From the NCBI GenBank assembly GCA_964532995.1, contig CAZHJN010000019.1:1-36292 (forward strand): a stretch of DNA of 36,292 nt, read 5' to 3'. The notes under the pieces are model-generated. The model was not told where the DNA came from. It saw only the letters and a list, made by a program, of their open reading frames with translations, and searched no databases. Numbering within the stretch: position 1 is the stretch's first letter; the number at the start of each line of letters is the position of its first letter. Shown one piece after another: positions 1 through 8,359 of this stretch. This DNA is from DTJG01 sp964532995. GTDB lineage: Bacteria; Ratteibacteria; UBA8468; B48-G9; DTJG01. Position numbers and translations under genes: made by a program.

Positions 1-47
1 GATTGTGCAATTAAAACAAAAAAAATAACAAAGGCGCTTTTTTTCAT
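1..47 (-). CDS. Truncated secreted protein (signal peptide only)
   Basis: An ATG at 47 on the minus strand is preceded by an AGGA ribosome site eight bases upstream. It opens a frame reading MKKSAFVIFFVLIAQ that runs off the left edge. Two lysines followed by a hydrophobic stretch are typical of a Sec signal peptide, so the product is probably exported or a lipoprotein. Nothing of the mature protein is visible, so no function can be given. It is transcribed divergently from the beta-helix gene. Confidence 0.5.
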   Translation of the reverse strand, partial: MKKSAFVIFFVLIAQ

Positions 48-171
48 TCGTATCTTCCTGTTTCAAATTTTTTAATCCATACACTGACTGCCCTTTAATT
101 TCAGGATTAAATTTACTATATTTGGCTGAATTTCGTCAAACAGGGATTAACCAGCGTTTTTTCAAATGAAG

Positions 172-177
172 TATAAT
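172..177 (+). promoter_or_regulatory. -10 box just upstream of the ATG at 187
   Basis: A perfect TATAAT lies nine bases before the ATG at 187. No ribosome site precedes that ATG. The best -35 candidate, TTAACC at 147-152, is weak and 19 bases away. The box lies inside the longer reading that would start at 166, so it favours the start at 187 and a leaderless or nearly leaderless message. Confidence 0.4.
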
Positions 178-186
178 AATGGCAGT

Positions 187-2208
187 ATGAATGTTTACAG
201 AAAATTTCTTATACTGGTTTTGATTCTCTGTTCATTTTCTCTGGCACAGGAGACACCCATGACAATCTATGTATCAAAAAAAGGTAACGACAGCTGGTTC
301 GGCAGACTTTCAGAACCAAACAGGCAACTTGCTGATGGACCGTTTTTGACAGTTGGCAGGGCGATTGAAGAGGCAAAAAATTTGAGAAAGCAAAAGGAAT
401 TTTCCGATAAAGATATAACAGTTGAAATCATGGAAGGCACCTATCCTGTATTTAACAAAATTCAGGTTGACTCGATTGACCGCCTTACTATCAAAGGTAA
501 AGGAAACAGAGTGATTTTTAGCGGTGGAAAGAAAATTGAAAAATGGGAAAAGGCGAAGGATAAAAATATTCTGAAAAGAATTGACGAAAGTATCAGGGAC
601 AAAATTTTCAAAACCAATCTGAGACTGCTTGGAATAACTGATTTTGGCAATTTTTCTCAACCATCCTGGGCGGTTTCTTCTGGTTCGCAGTTAAACCTTT
701 ATTTCAATGGAAGACCCATGCAGATTGCAAGATGGCCTGATGAAGGATTTGCTTTCACCGGAGAACTTTCAGGGAAAGGTAGATTTTATTGCGATGCTGG
801 AAAACAGAGGATTGAAAAATGGAAACATGAAAAATTTTTGAAGGCTTATGGATACTGGTTTTATGAGTGGGCAGCACAGCATATGGACATTGAATCCGTT
901 GACCCTGAATCGTGCATTATCTCAGTGAAGAATCCAGAATCTCATGATTATGGATTCAAAAAAGGCGCAATGTACTTCATCTACAATGCGCTGAGTGAAA
1001 TAAGTCAACCGGGTGAATGGTATCCTGACATTGAAACAGGTGACATTTATTTTTATCCGCCTTCTGATATAGCAAAAGGTGAAGCTGTGGTTTCAATCAA
1101 CAGTCAGGTTTTGCTTGAAATAACAAATTCCTCAAAGGTAAGGATTGAAAACATTATCTTTGAAAACTCAAGAAAAGATGGAATATCTATTTATGGTGGT
1201 TCTGAGATTGCGATTAAAGAATGTACCTTAATAAATCTCGGTGGATGGGCAATAAAAGCGCATAATGTAAAAAATTCAGAAATAAGCGATTGTCAGATGT
1301 ACTTTCTCGGAGAAGGTGGCATATATTTTGATGGAGGAGATAGAGCCACTCTGACTTCAGGAAACAACCTCATCACAAATAACCACATACATGATTTTTC
1401 CATGTGGTTGAGAGTATACAGACCTGGTATCCAGATTAACGGAGTTGGAAACAGAGTTGCCAATAATCTTATTCATGATGCGCCGCATATGGCAATTGGC
1501 TGGTCCGGAAATGAAAATATCATTGAATTCAATGAGATTTATAATGTTGTGCTTGAAACAAATGATGCGGGTGCAATTTACAGCGGTCGGGACCCTTCAA
1601 TGCAGGGAAATATCATCAGATACAACTATTTTCACGATATCGGAAGGATTACAGGACATGGAGTTGCCAGTGTTTATTTTGATGATGGACATTGCGGTAA
1701 CACAGTTTATGGAAACATATTTTACAGAGCGTGTAAACCAGGAAACGGAAAATTTGGGGCTGTTTTTATACACGGTGGAAGATACAATGTTATCGAAAAC
1801 AATATCTTTATTGAATGCGAACAGGCTTATAATGAAAGTCCGTGGAATCAGCAGAGATGGAAAAAATTCTGGACAGAACCACCCTATAATGAAAGACTAT
1901 TCGGTCGGATAGATGTAAGAAAAGAGCCATATTTATCAAAGTATCCATGGCTTGTAAATATCCTTGAAGATACAAGACCCAATATTCTTGCAAGAAACAT
2001 AGTTTACAGATGCAGAGCATTTGTTGACAGGGGGGAGCAAAAACTGATTGACAATGTTGTTGAAACAGATCCTATGTTCGAAAATTACAATCCACCGCTT
2101 CTCAAACTGAAAAAAGAATCCCAGGTTTTCATGACAGGATTCAAACAGATACCAGTTGAACAGATAGGTTTGAAAAAGGATTCAATTTCAAAAGCAGAAA
2201 ATAGATAA
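187..2208 (+). CDS. Secreted right-handed parallel beta-helix protein, GH141-like
   Basis: This is a 673-residue exported protein of the right-handed beta-helix type found in polysaccharide lyases and glycosidases. The N-terminus (MNVYRKFLILVLILCSFSLA) is a clear Sec signal peptide. The mature part opens with a motif common in this group (YVSKKGNDSWFG, then DGPFLTVGRAIEEA). It then has a segment with LYFNGRPMQIARWPDEGF, seen in GH141-type and related helix proteins. The second half is rich in short repeats such as SRIENIIFEN-like rungs and NNHIHDF/NYFHDI, typical of coil turns. A frame extending to an ATG at 166 exists, but the 187 start gives a better signal peptide. The substrate is unknown; pectin, xylan or fucosylated glycans are possible. 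Family-level confidence is good; a specific activity is not claimed. Confidence 0.8.
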   Translation: MNVYRKFLILVLILCSFSLAQETPMTIYVSKKGNDSWFGRLSEPNRQLADGPFLTVGRAIEEAKNLRKQKEFSDKDITVEIMEGTYPVFNKIQVDSIDRLTIKGKGNRVIFSGGKKIEKWEKAKDKNILKRIDESIRDKIFKTNLRLLGITDFGNFSQPSWAVSSGSQLNLYFNGRPMQIARWPDEGFAFTGELSGKGRFYCDAGKQRIEKWKHEKFLKAYGYWFYEWAAQHMDIESVDPESCIISVKNPESHDYGFKKGAMYFIYNALSEISQPGEWYPDIETGDIYFYPPSDIAKGEAVVSINSQVLLEITNSSKVRIENIIFENSRKDGISIYGGSEIAIKECTLINLGGWAIKAHNVKNSEISDCQMYFLGEGGIYFDGGDRATLTSGNNLITNNHIHDFSMWLRVYRPGIQINGVGNRVANNLIHDAPHMAIGWSGNENIIEFNEIYNVVLETNDAGAIYSGRDPSMQGNIIRYNYFHDIGRITGHGVASVYFDDGHCGNTVYGNIFYRACKPGNGKFGAVFIHGGRYNVIENNIFIECEQAYNESPWNQQRWKKFWTEPPYNERLFGRIDVRKEPYLSKYPWLVNILEDTRPNILARNIVYRCRAFVDRGEQKLIDNVVETDPMFENYNPPLLKLKKESQVFMTGFKQIPVEQIGLKKDSISKAENR

Positions 2209-2232
2209 AATTTCTATCAAATTCCAGAACTG

Positions 2233-2260
2233 TTGTTTTATTTCCTGAAAGTGATAAAAT
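2233..2260 (+). promoter_or_regulatory. Promoter of the acyl-CoA synthetase gene
   Basis: TTGTTT at 2233-2238 and TAAAAT at 2255-2260 are separated by 16 bases. A TG one base before the -10 box makes it an extended -10. A GGAGG ribosome site follows at about 2285. Confidence 0.45.
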
Positions 2261-2294
2261 AACACGAAAATTTTTCCTTTTTTCGGAGGACCAG

Positions 2295-4385
2295 ATGTTT
2301 GAACAATTCTTTTCACCAAAATCTGTTGCGGTTATTGGTGCTTCAAGAGAACCTGGGAAACTGGGTTCGCAGATTCTCAGCAATATCATTTCTGGCCAGT
2401 TTCAGGGAAAGATTTATCCTGTGAATCCTAAAGCAACTGAAATTTCGGGTTTGAAGTGTTATCCGGATATTTCAAGTATTCCTGATGTGCCGGAACTGGC
2501 GGTTGTTGTGGTTCCTGCTAAGTTTGTTGCTTCTGTGATTGAGGAATGCGGAAGAAAAGGGACAAAATCAGCGGTTGTGATAAGTGCCGGATTTAAAGAA
2601 AGCGGTCCTGAGGGAAGAAAGAGGGAGGAAGAACTTGTTGAGATATCAAATAAATATGGCTGTCGCATTATCGGACCGAATTGCCTCGGTATCATTGATA
2701 CATATTCTGACCTGAATGTGTCCTTTGCTCCTGTTATGCCGGCAAAAGGAGGCATTGCTTTTATTTCTCAATCAGGGGCTCTTATCAGTGCGGTTCTTGA
2801 CTGGTCAAGAAAACAGAAGATAGGTTTCTCAAGAATTATCAGTATGGGGAATATGGCTGATGTTTCAGAAAGTGAGTTAATAGAATCCTGCGCTGCTGAT
2901 GAAAAAACAAAGGTTATTCTTTTTTATGTTGAAGGTGTAAAGGATGGAAGGGATTTTATTAACAGGGTTTCAGAAGTCACATTAAAAAAGCCTGTCATAG
3001 CAATAAAGGCGGGTTTAACGGGTTCTGGCTCAAAGGCAGCGTCTTCGCATACCGGAAGTCTTGCTGGCATGGCAGAAGCGTATTCTGCTGCTTTCAAAAA
3101 AGCAGGTGTTTTGCAGGTTTCAAATATGGAAGAACTGTTTGATCTTTCACTGTCCTTTGCATATCAACCACTGATAAAAGGGGACAGAATCGCAATTGTT
3201 ACAAATGCCGGCGGTCCGGCTGTGGTTGCGACGGATGCGGTTGAAGAGCAGAACCTGAAAATGGCTTCTCTGTCAGAAGGAACCATGGCTATTCTTAAAA
3301 AGAATCTTCCTCCGGCAGCAAATACTCATAATCCTGTAGATGTGCTTGGTGATGCAACAGAAGAAGGTTATAAGGTTGCACTGGAAAATGTTATGAAGGA
3401 AGAGTCTGTGGATGGAGTGCTTGTTATCGTTACCCCGCAAACAATTACAAGACCACTTGAAACCGCGCATGTGGTCGTTGAAAACGCCAACAGGTATAAG
3501 AAAACTGTGGTTACCAGTTTTATGGGCGGAATATCTGTTGAGGTTGCAATTGACTTTTTGAGGCAGAGCAGGATTCCAAATTATGAGTTTCCTGAAAGGG
3601 CGGTCAGGTCCCTGAGGGGAATGGTTGATTATTCAAAAATCCTTAGTCGAAAAAAAGGGACAACCTCTGTTACTGATGTTGACGAAAACAGGGTCACTAA
3701 AATTCTTAATGAAGTGAAAAAAACAGGAACCACAAACTTAACCGACTATCAGGCAAGAGAGATTTTTGAATCCTATGGAATTAAAGGTCCGGAAAGGCAG
3801 ATTGCAAAAGATGCAAAGGAAGCATTGGCGTGTGCGAATAGAATTGGTTATCCGGTAGCTGCAAAAATTGTCAGTCCTGATATTCTTCATAAGACTGAAT
3901 CAGGCGGGGTCAGGATTAACATTTTGAATGATAAAGAATTGGAACAGTCGTTCAATGAAATTATCCGATCAGTAAAAGAATACATGCCAGAAGCGAGAAT
4001 TGAAGGTATTGAAGTTCAACAGATGGTGAAAGGAGTGCAGGAAGTTATCATTGGAGTCAAAAAGGATATCCAGTTCGGACATCTGATTATGTTTGGATTG
4101 GGCGGGATCTTTGTTGAGGTATTGAAGGATGTCACCTTTGGCATTGTTCCTGTTGATAGAAACGAAGCCCTTGAAATGATTAAGGAAATAAGAAGTTACA
4201 GACTTCTTACAGGTTTCAGAAAACTTCCTGAGGCGGATATAACGGCAATCGCTGAAACAATCGTCAGGGTATCAAAGCTGTGTGAGAATTTTCCAGAGAT
4301 TAAGGAACTTGACATAAATCCTCTTATCGCAAAGGAGAAAAATAAAGGCGTTGTTATGGTTGATGCGAGAATCATTCTTGAATAA
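2295..4385 (+). CDS. Acetate/acyl-CoA ligase (ADP-forming), fused alpha-beta
   Basis: The enzyme converts an acyl-CoA plus ADP and phosphate to the acid, CoA and ATP, a substrate-level ATP-forming step in acetate-producing anaerobes. The 696 residues hold the alpha part first: a CoA-binding domain with VAVIGASREPGKLG at about 12-24, then the succinyl-CoA-synthetase-like domains with the phospho-histidine in SHTGSLAG (H252). An ATP-grasp beta part follows from about residue 475 (YGIKGPERQ, then AAKIVSPDILHKTESGGV) and ends with ELDINPLIA. Length and order match the fused family. A strong GGAGG site precedes the ATG. The Gfo/Idh gene follows 12 bases downstream. The substrate could be acetate or another short or aryl acid. 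Confidence 0.92.
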   Translation: MFEQFFSPKSVAVIGASREPGKLGSQILSNIISGQFQGKIYPVNPKATEISGLKCYPDISSIPDVPELAVVVVPAKFVASVIEECGRKGTKSAVVISAGFKESGPEGRKREEELVEISNKYGCRIIGPNCLGIIDTYSDLNVSFAPVMPAKGGIAFISQSGALISAVLDWSRKQKIGFSRIISMGNMADVSESELIESCAADEKTKVILFYVEGVKDGRDFINRVSEVTLKKPVIAIKAGLTGSGSKAASSHTGSLAGMAEAYSAAFKKAGVLQVSNMEELFDLSLSFAYQPLIKGDRIAIVTNAGGPAVVATDAVEEQNLKMASLSEGTMAILKKNLPPAANTHNPVDVLGDATEEGYKVALENVMKEESVDGVLVIVTPQTITRPLETAHVVVENANRYKKTVVTSFMGGISVEVAIDFLRQSRIPNYEFPERAVRSLRGMVDYSKILSRKKGTTSVTDVDENRVTKILNEVKKTGTTNLTDYQAREIFESYGIKGPERQIAKDAKEALACANRIGYPVAAKIVSPDILHKTESGGVRINILNDKELEQSFNEIIRSVKEYMPEARIEGIEVQQMVKGVQEVIIGVKKDIQFGHLIMFGLGGIFVEVLKDVTFGIVPVDRNEALEMIKEIRSYRLLTGFRKLPEADITAIAETIVRVSKLCENFPEIKELDINPLIAKEKNKGVVMVDARIILE

Positions 4386-4397
4386 AAGGAGAAAAAA

Positions 4398-5441
4398 ATG
4401 AAAAACGGTAAATATCTTGTTGGGGTTGTGGGAGCAGGTGGAATTGGCAGGTATCATATTGCAGGATGGAAAAAACTGCCTGAAGTATGTGTTTACGGAA
4501 TTGCGGATACAAATACCCAATCTCTTGAACAGGTGAGCAAAGAATATGAGATACCCGTTGCTGTTAAGGATTATAAAAATTTGATAAAAATTGAAGAGAT
4601 AGATATTATTGATGTCTGCACTCCAAATTCATTCCATTACCCAGTTACTATTTCTGCACTGAAAAATGGAAAGCATGTAATCTGTGAAAAACCACTGGCA
4701 ACGAATTCCGATCATGTTGAAAAAATGATAAAAGCAGCAAAAGAAAATAAGAGAAAGCTTATGGCGGCTCAGAATAACAGATTTTCCTATGAAGGCAAAA
4801 TGACAAAAAAGATTATTGATGATGGTGAACTGGGTGAGATTTATTTTGCTCAGTGTTATGCCATGAGAAGAAGAGAGCTTCCAGCAAGAGACACCTTTAT
4901 AAAGAAGGAACTTTCAGGCGGTGGACCGATGTTTGATATCGGTGTTCACATCCTTGACATAGCCTACTGGTTTATGGGATGCCCGAAGGTTCATTCGGTT
5001 AAAGGGGTTATGTTTACAAAACTTGCAAAAACCAGAGGTATCACCGGCACATGGGGACAGTGGGATCCCGATAAATATGAGGTTGAAGATTTCGCTGCCG
5101 GTTTTGTGCTTTTTAAGGATGGAAGGGCTCTGCAACTGAATTGCAGTTTTCTGTCAAACCTGCCATCTAACTGGTCTGCCCATCTCTACGGTACAAAAGC
5201 CGGTTTTATCTGGCCTGATATGAAGCTTTTTTCTGAATTGAATGGGATGCACAGAGATTCAACACTTGCTCCAATCATTCGGGAAAACGAGCCATCCCAT
5301 CACCTGGAGATCAAACACTTCCTTGAATGCGTCAAAACAGGAAAAGATGTTCTTGTTAAGCCCGAAGAATCACTTGAAGTAATCAGAATTTTAGAGGCAA
5401 TGTATATTTCTGATGAGAAGAAGAAAGAGTTTGTTTTTTAG
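4398..5441 (+). CDS. Gfo/Idh/MocA family NAD(P)-dependent oxidoreductase
   Basis: This is a 347-residue cytoplasmic sugar or inositol dehydrogenase-type enzyme. The Rossmann dinucleotide motif VGVVGAGGIGRYH is at the N-terminus, and the family EKP motif (CEKPLAT) is at residues 97-99. The C-terminal half contains GGPMFDIGVHILDIAYWFMG, whose Asp and His correspond to the usual catalytic positions. The start is set by an AAAGGAG site nine bases upstream. It is probably co-transcribed with the acyl-CoA synthetase. The substrate cannot be read from sequence; family members oxidise or isomerise free or nucleotide sugars, which fits the carbohydrate theme at both ends of the window. Confidence 0.9.
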   Translation: MKNGKYLVGVVGAGGIGRYHIAGWKKLPEVCVYGIADTNTQSLEQVSKEYEIPVAVKDYKNLIKIEEIDIIDVCTPNSFHYPVTISALKNGKHVICEKPLATNSDHVEKMIKAAKENKRKLMAAQNNRFSYEGKMTKKIIDDGELGEIYFAQCYAMRRRELPARDTFIKKELSGGGPMFDIGVHILDIAYWFMGCPKVHSVKGVMFTKLAKTRGITGTWGQWDPDKYEVEDFAAGFVLFKDGRALQLNCSFLSNLPSNWSAHLYGTKAGFIWPDMKLFSELNGMHRDSTLAPIIRENEPSHHLEIKHFLECVKTGKDVLVKPEESLEVIRILEAMYISDEKKKEFVF

Positions 5442-5459
5442 CCCTGTTGCTGTTAGAAT
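5431..5459 (+). promoter_or_regulatory. Leaderless-type promoter for the BamD-like gene
   Basis: TTGTTT at 5431-5436 and TAGAAT at 5454-5459 are separated by exactly 17 bases, with an extended-10 TG at 5451-5452. The -10 box ends only eight bases before the ATG at 5468, and no ribosome site is present. The expected transcription start therefore falls on or beside the start codon. The -35 box lies within the end of the upstream oxidoreductase gene. Confidence 0.55.
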
Positions 5460-5467
5460 ATGACTGT

Positions 5468-6391
5468 ATGAAGAAAATTTTAGCATGTTTAATCTGTTGT
5501 GAACTCCTGTTTACCTGTGTACTTTTTGGTTACTGGGAATGGACTCCAAAAACAGGTAAATGGATCAATCCCAAATACGCGGTGAAGGATACAGACATCC
5601 AGCAGTGGGAATATGCAGAATCCTTTAAAATTGCAGGAAATAATGAAGCTGCGCTTAGAGAGTATGCAAAACTTGTAAAACATTATCCTTTATCGATATA
5701 TGCGCCAAAAGCCCTTTTTGAATCGGCAAAGATTTATTCAAAATTGTCTGATAAAGAAAAAGCTTTTGAAAAACTTGACGAAATAATAAAAAGATATCCC
5801 GATTTTTCTGAGATTGAACAGGTACTTAAAATACAGAGGGACCTTTCTCTGGAAATCCTTCAGAGAAAACAGATAAAACTTGTTGATAGACTGAAAGATC
5901 CTTCAAAGAAGTACCAGGCCATTTCAAGAACCATTGAATCAGACCCATTCAATCCTGAAACCCCGCCTGTTTCGCTTCAACTGGCGTCAAAATACGCAAA
6001 AAGCGGAGAAATGGAAAAAGCAATAAAACTTTATGAACAGGTTGCCAGGGATTTCCCATCCACAGAGTGGGAGGAAAAAGCCCGTTATGAAATGTTAATT
6101 CATGAAATAAAAAACATCCCGGAGGCAAGCGCAGATGTTTCAAGATTTTTTGCTGTGGAAAAGAGCATTGACAGTTTTGTCCATGATTTTCCTGCCAGTC
6201 CTCACAATGATTCTCTGAAGAAAAAGAAGGTGGAACTCAGAAACCAGATAGCGGGTCGACTTTTCAATATTGCTGAAATCTATAGGAAAAACGGCTATAA
6301 AAAAAGTGCTGAAATTTACTATAAGAAGATAAAAGACCTTTATCCAGACACAGAATATGCGAAAAAAATCCCTCCTGTTGATAGCCATTGA
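5468..6391 (+). CDS. BamD/YfiO-like TPR outer-membrane assembly protein
   Basis: A 307-residue exported protein made mostly of tetratricopeptide-like helical repeats, resembling BamD, the lipoprotein of the outer-membrane beta-barrel assembly machine. The signal peptide (MKKILACLICCELLF) is followed by GYWEWTPKTGKWINP, then helices with the pattern AESFKIAGNNEAALREYAKL and AIKLYEQVARDFP. The ATG at 5447 would add seven residues before the signal, so the 5468 start is preferred. A lipobox is not clear; Cys17 in LFTC is the only candidate. The 3' end overlaps lptE by 35 bases. Pairing with LptE supports a job in envelope biogenesis. Confidence 0.75.
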   Translation: MKKILACLICCELLFTCVLFGYWEWTPKTGKWINPKYAVKDTDIQQWEYAESFKIAGNNEAALREYAKLVKHYPLSIYAPKALFESAKIYSKLSDKEKAFEKLDEIIKRYPDFSEIEQVLKIQRDLSLEILQRKQIKLVDRLKDPSKKYQAISRTIESDPFNPETPPVSLQLASKYAKSGEMEKAIKLYEQVARDFPSTEWEEKARYEMLIHEIKNIPEASADVSRFFAVEKSIDSFVHDFPASPHNDSLKKKKVELRNQIAGRLFNIAEIYRKNGYKKSAEIYYKKIKDLYPDTEYAKKIPPVDSH

Positions 6392-6842
6392 AATTATGGC
6401 TGTTCTGCTTGCAGGTTGTGGATATCAATTGATAAATCCAGAACAGAAGACCGTATATGTTGGATATTTTTCCAACCATACACTTCAGCCGGGTATTGAT
6501 TTATTTCTGGTTAGAAATCTTAAGAAAACACTGGCAGAAGCCCCGGGGTTTATGGTTGTTTCAAAAACAAAAGACGCTCATCTTATCATAAATGGTAAAA
6601 TTCAGCAATTTGTGAGAACACCTGAATTTATTGCGGAATCAGACCAGATTATTATGGCTTCATACAGGGTAAGTGTACTTGTGGAGATAGATAGAGATGG
6701 TAAAACTGTTGGGCAAAAACTTGACCAGACATATGTTCTGGAACTATCCAGGGGTCTGAGAACAGACCAGCTTCTTGATATCCTGTCAAAAAAAATTGCA
6801 CAGGATATTTATTTTCGACTCATCAAAGCAGATGAAAGATAA
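6357..6842 (+). CDS. lptE: LptE-like LPS transport lipoprotein
   Basis: The 161-residue product has a lipoprotein signal (MRKKSLLLIAIEIMAVLLAGC) with lipobox LAGC and acylation at Cys21, followed by the family hallmark GYQL. The mature part has the LptE pattern of a short alpha/beta fold with VYVGYFSNHT and a late segment ending in helices (LLDILSKKIAQDIYFRL). LptE plugs the LptD channel that delivers lipopolysaccharide to the outer leaflet. The start overlaps the upstream gene, and the 3' end overlaps the delta-subunit gene by 11 bases. The order lptE-holA is also known from proteobacteria, which supports both calls. Confidence 0.8.
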   Translation: MRKKSLLLIAIEIMAVLLAGCGYQLINPEQKTVYVGYFSNHTLQPGIDLFLVRNLKKTLAEAPGFMVVSKTKDAHLIINGKIQQFVRTPEFIAESDQIIMASYRVSVLVEIDRDGKTVGQKLDQTYVLELSRGLRTDQLLDILSKKIAQDIYFRLIKADER

Positions 6843-7473
6843 TGTTAAATTCTATCTTGGGCCGCATAACCTGACCTCTGAAAGAATTGATTTTTTTATC
6901 AGAAAAATATCAGACAGATACAAAAACATTGAGATAAAAAGATATTACGGGTCTGAATTCAATCCTGAAGCTTTCAGGGACGAAATATTTGAAAATTCTC
7001 TTTTTGTTGAATGCAGGATCATAATAGTGCACCAGATTGAACATATAGAAAAAAAAGTATGGACAGAGTTTATTTTCCCTTCTCTGGAAAAAATTTCTGA
7101 GAATGTTTTCGCACTTTTTGAAGGTCTTTCAGTAAAGGTGAAAACAGGTGAATATGCCGTGGAAACCATCGAAGACGCAGAAAATCTGTTAAAAAAAATT
7201 TACAGAAAGTCCTGGCAAAAAAGGTTGAGCACAGTGGATTTTTACGAAATTTCAAAATTTTTGCGTCTGAATCCATACGAATTTGCACTTGTCATCGGCG
7301 TGATAGAAAAACATCTGGAAAACCTTGTTATACGAAAACTCATATCAGAACAGGAATTTATCAGAAGACTGAAAATTCTTTCCGAACTTGATTTTAATCT
7401 TAAATCAGGCAAAATTTCAAGTGAACCGGGCTGGGAGGTTTTGCTTTTAAGCCTGCTTGATGTCAGCGGTTAA
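6832..7473 (+). CDS. holA: Compact DNA polymerase III delta subunit
   Basis: Delta opens the sliding clamp within the clamp loader. The 213 residues start with VKFYLGPHNL, and have FENSLFVECRIIIVHQIEHIE and then VFALFEG, matching the N-terminal delta domain. Near the end, NLKSGKISSEPGWEVLLLSL matches the collar domain. Typical HolA proteins are around 330 residues; here the middle AAA+ lid region is much reduced. The ATG at 6832 is chosen because it aligns with the family N-terminus. A longer frame back to 6775 overlaps lptE without a matching sequence. The gene ends 27 bases inside the convergent rpsT gene. The call rests on weak motif similarity plus gene order. Confidence 0.62.
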   Translation: MKDNVKFYLGPHNLTSERIDFFIRKISDRYKNIEIKRYYGSEFNPEAFRDEIFENSLFVECRIIIVHQIEHIEKKVWTEFIFPSLEKISENVFALFEGLSVKVKTGEYAVETIEDAENLLKKIYRKSWQKRLSTVDFYEISKFLRLNPYEFALVIGVIEKHLENLVIRKLISEQEFIRRLKILSELDFNLKSGKISSEPGWEVLLLSLLDVSG

Positions 7474-7731
7474 TTTACTCACTGTTTTCATCAGCCTGCT
7501 TTTTTTTCTTCCTGCGTTATTCTTATGCAGAATTCCCTTTGAACCGGCCCTGTCTATTTCTTTTATTGCAGTATCAAAGGTCGGTTTATAATCCTGTCCA
7601 TCGAGAATCTGTCTTTTCACCTTTTTGATCAATGCCTTTATCTTTGCAAGAGTCTGTTTATTTCTGATTCTTCTCTTCTGTTCCTGTCTCTGTCTTTTCA
7701 GTACTGATGTTTTCTTTTTTTTCACTGGCAT
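7447..7731 (-). CDS. rpsT: 30S ribosomal protein S20
   Basis: A 94-residue basic protein beginning MPVKKKKTSVLKRQRQ with the S20 pattern of long positively charged helices (RRIRNKQTLAKIKALIKKV) and GILHKNNAGRKKSRL near the C-terminus. S20 binds 16S rRNA in the body of the small subunit. A strong AGGAGG site at 7739-7744 sets the start. The 3' end overlaps the delta-subunit gene by 27 bases on the opposite strand, with no terminator between them. Confidence 0.95.
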   Translation of the reverse strand: MPVKKKKTSVLKRQRQEQKRRIRNKQTLAKIKALIKKVKRQILDGQDYKPTFDTAIKEIDRAGSKGILHKNNAGRKKSRLMKTVSKLTADIKQA

Positions 7732-7753
7732 GACATTTCCTCCTTTTCATTGT

Positions 7754-7782
7754 AGTATATCATAATATATGGAAATCGTAAA
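7754..7782 (-). promoter_or_regulatory. rpsT promoter
   Basis: On the minus strand, TTTACG at 7782-7777 and TATACT at 7759-7754 are separated by 17 bases. An extended-10 TG precedes the -10 box. It lies about 22 bases before the start codon and upstream of the ribosome site. Confidence 0.6.
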
Positions 7783-7834
7783 TAGATGCATAAAAGGCGC
7801 AACTAAAACAAGAACCTAAAAAATCGTCTAACAT

Positions 7835-8359
7835 ATGGATAAAAAAGAATTTGAAGAAATTTATAAAAAGTATGCTCCAATGTTATACAGAACAGCATAC
7901 AGAATGATGAAAAATGATGCGGATGCTCTTGATATTGTCCAGGAGGCTTTTATAAGAATTTATAATGGTATTGATGGATTCAGAAAGCAGTCTGATATAC
8001 GGACATGGATGTACAGAATAGTGATGAATCTTTGCTATGACCATTTCAGACGAAGAAAAAAGGTTGCTTTTGTTTCCGAACAGGACTTTTTTGATTCTGA
8101 CAGCAATAAGTCGACTTTTGCAACCGACAGCATCAATGAATTTGATGATCTTGAAAACCAGAGAAGACAGAATCTTCAAAAGGCACTTGAATATCTTACT
8201 TTAAGACAGAAAACAGTATTCAATCTGAGGATATATGAAGAACTTTCTTACGAAGAAATAGCAAAAATTATGAAAATTAAAATTGGCACAGCAAAGGCGA
8301 CATTTTTTCAGGCGGTTGAAAAATTAAAAATTATTATGAAGGAGATGGAAAAAAAATGA
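7835..8359 (+). CDS. ECF-type sigma-70 family RNA polymerase sigma factor
   Basis: A 174-residue sigma factor with only regions 2 and 4. Region 2 is at about 3-75 (EEIYKKYAPMLYRTAYRMMK, DIVQEAFIRIY, RTWMYRIVMNLCYDHFRRRKK). Region 4 is at about 118-170 (TLRQKTVFNLRIYEELSYEE and a helix-turn-helix over AKIMKIKIGTAKATF). The acidic linker between them is variable. The stop overlaps the start of the anti-sigma gene by four bases (ATGA), the usual arrangement for a sigma/anti-sigma pair. The target regulon is unknown. No ribosome site is visible upstream. Confidence 0.92.
   Translation: MDKKEFEEIYKKYAPMLYRTAYRMMKNDADALDIVQEAFIRIYNGIDGFRKQSDIRTWMYRIVMNLCYDHFRRRKKVAFVSEQDFFDSDSNKSTFATDSINEFDDLENQRRQNLQKALEYLTLRQKTVFNLRIYEELSYEEIAKIMKIKIGTAKATFFQAVEKLKIIMKEMEKK

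Noticed and set aside
1445..1912. Second open frame inside the beta-helix gene
   Set aside because: It is an out-of-frame shadow with unnatural composition, no ribosome site and full overlap with a well-supported gene.
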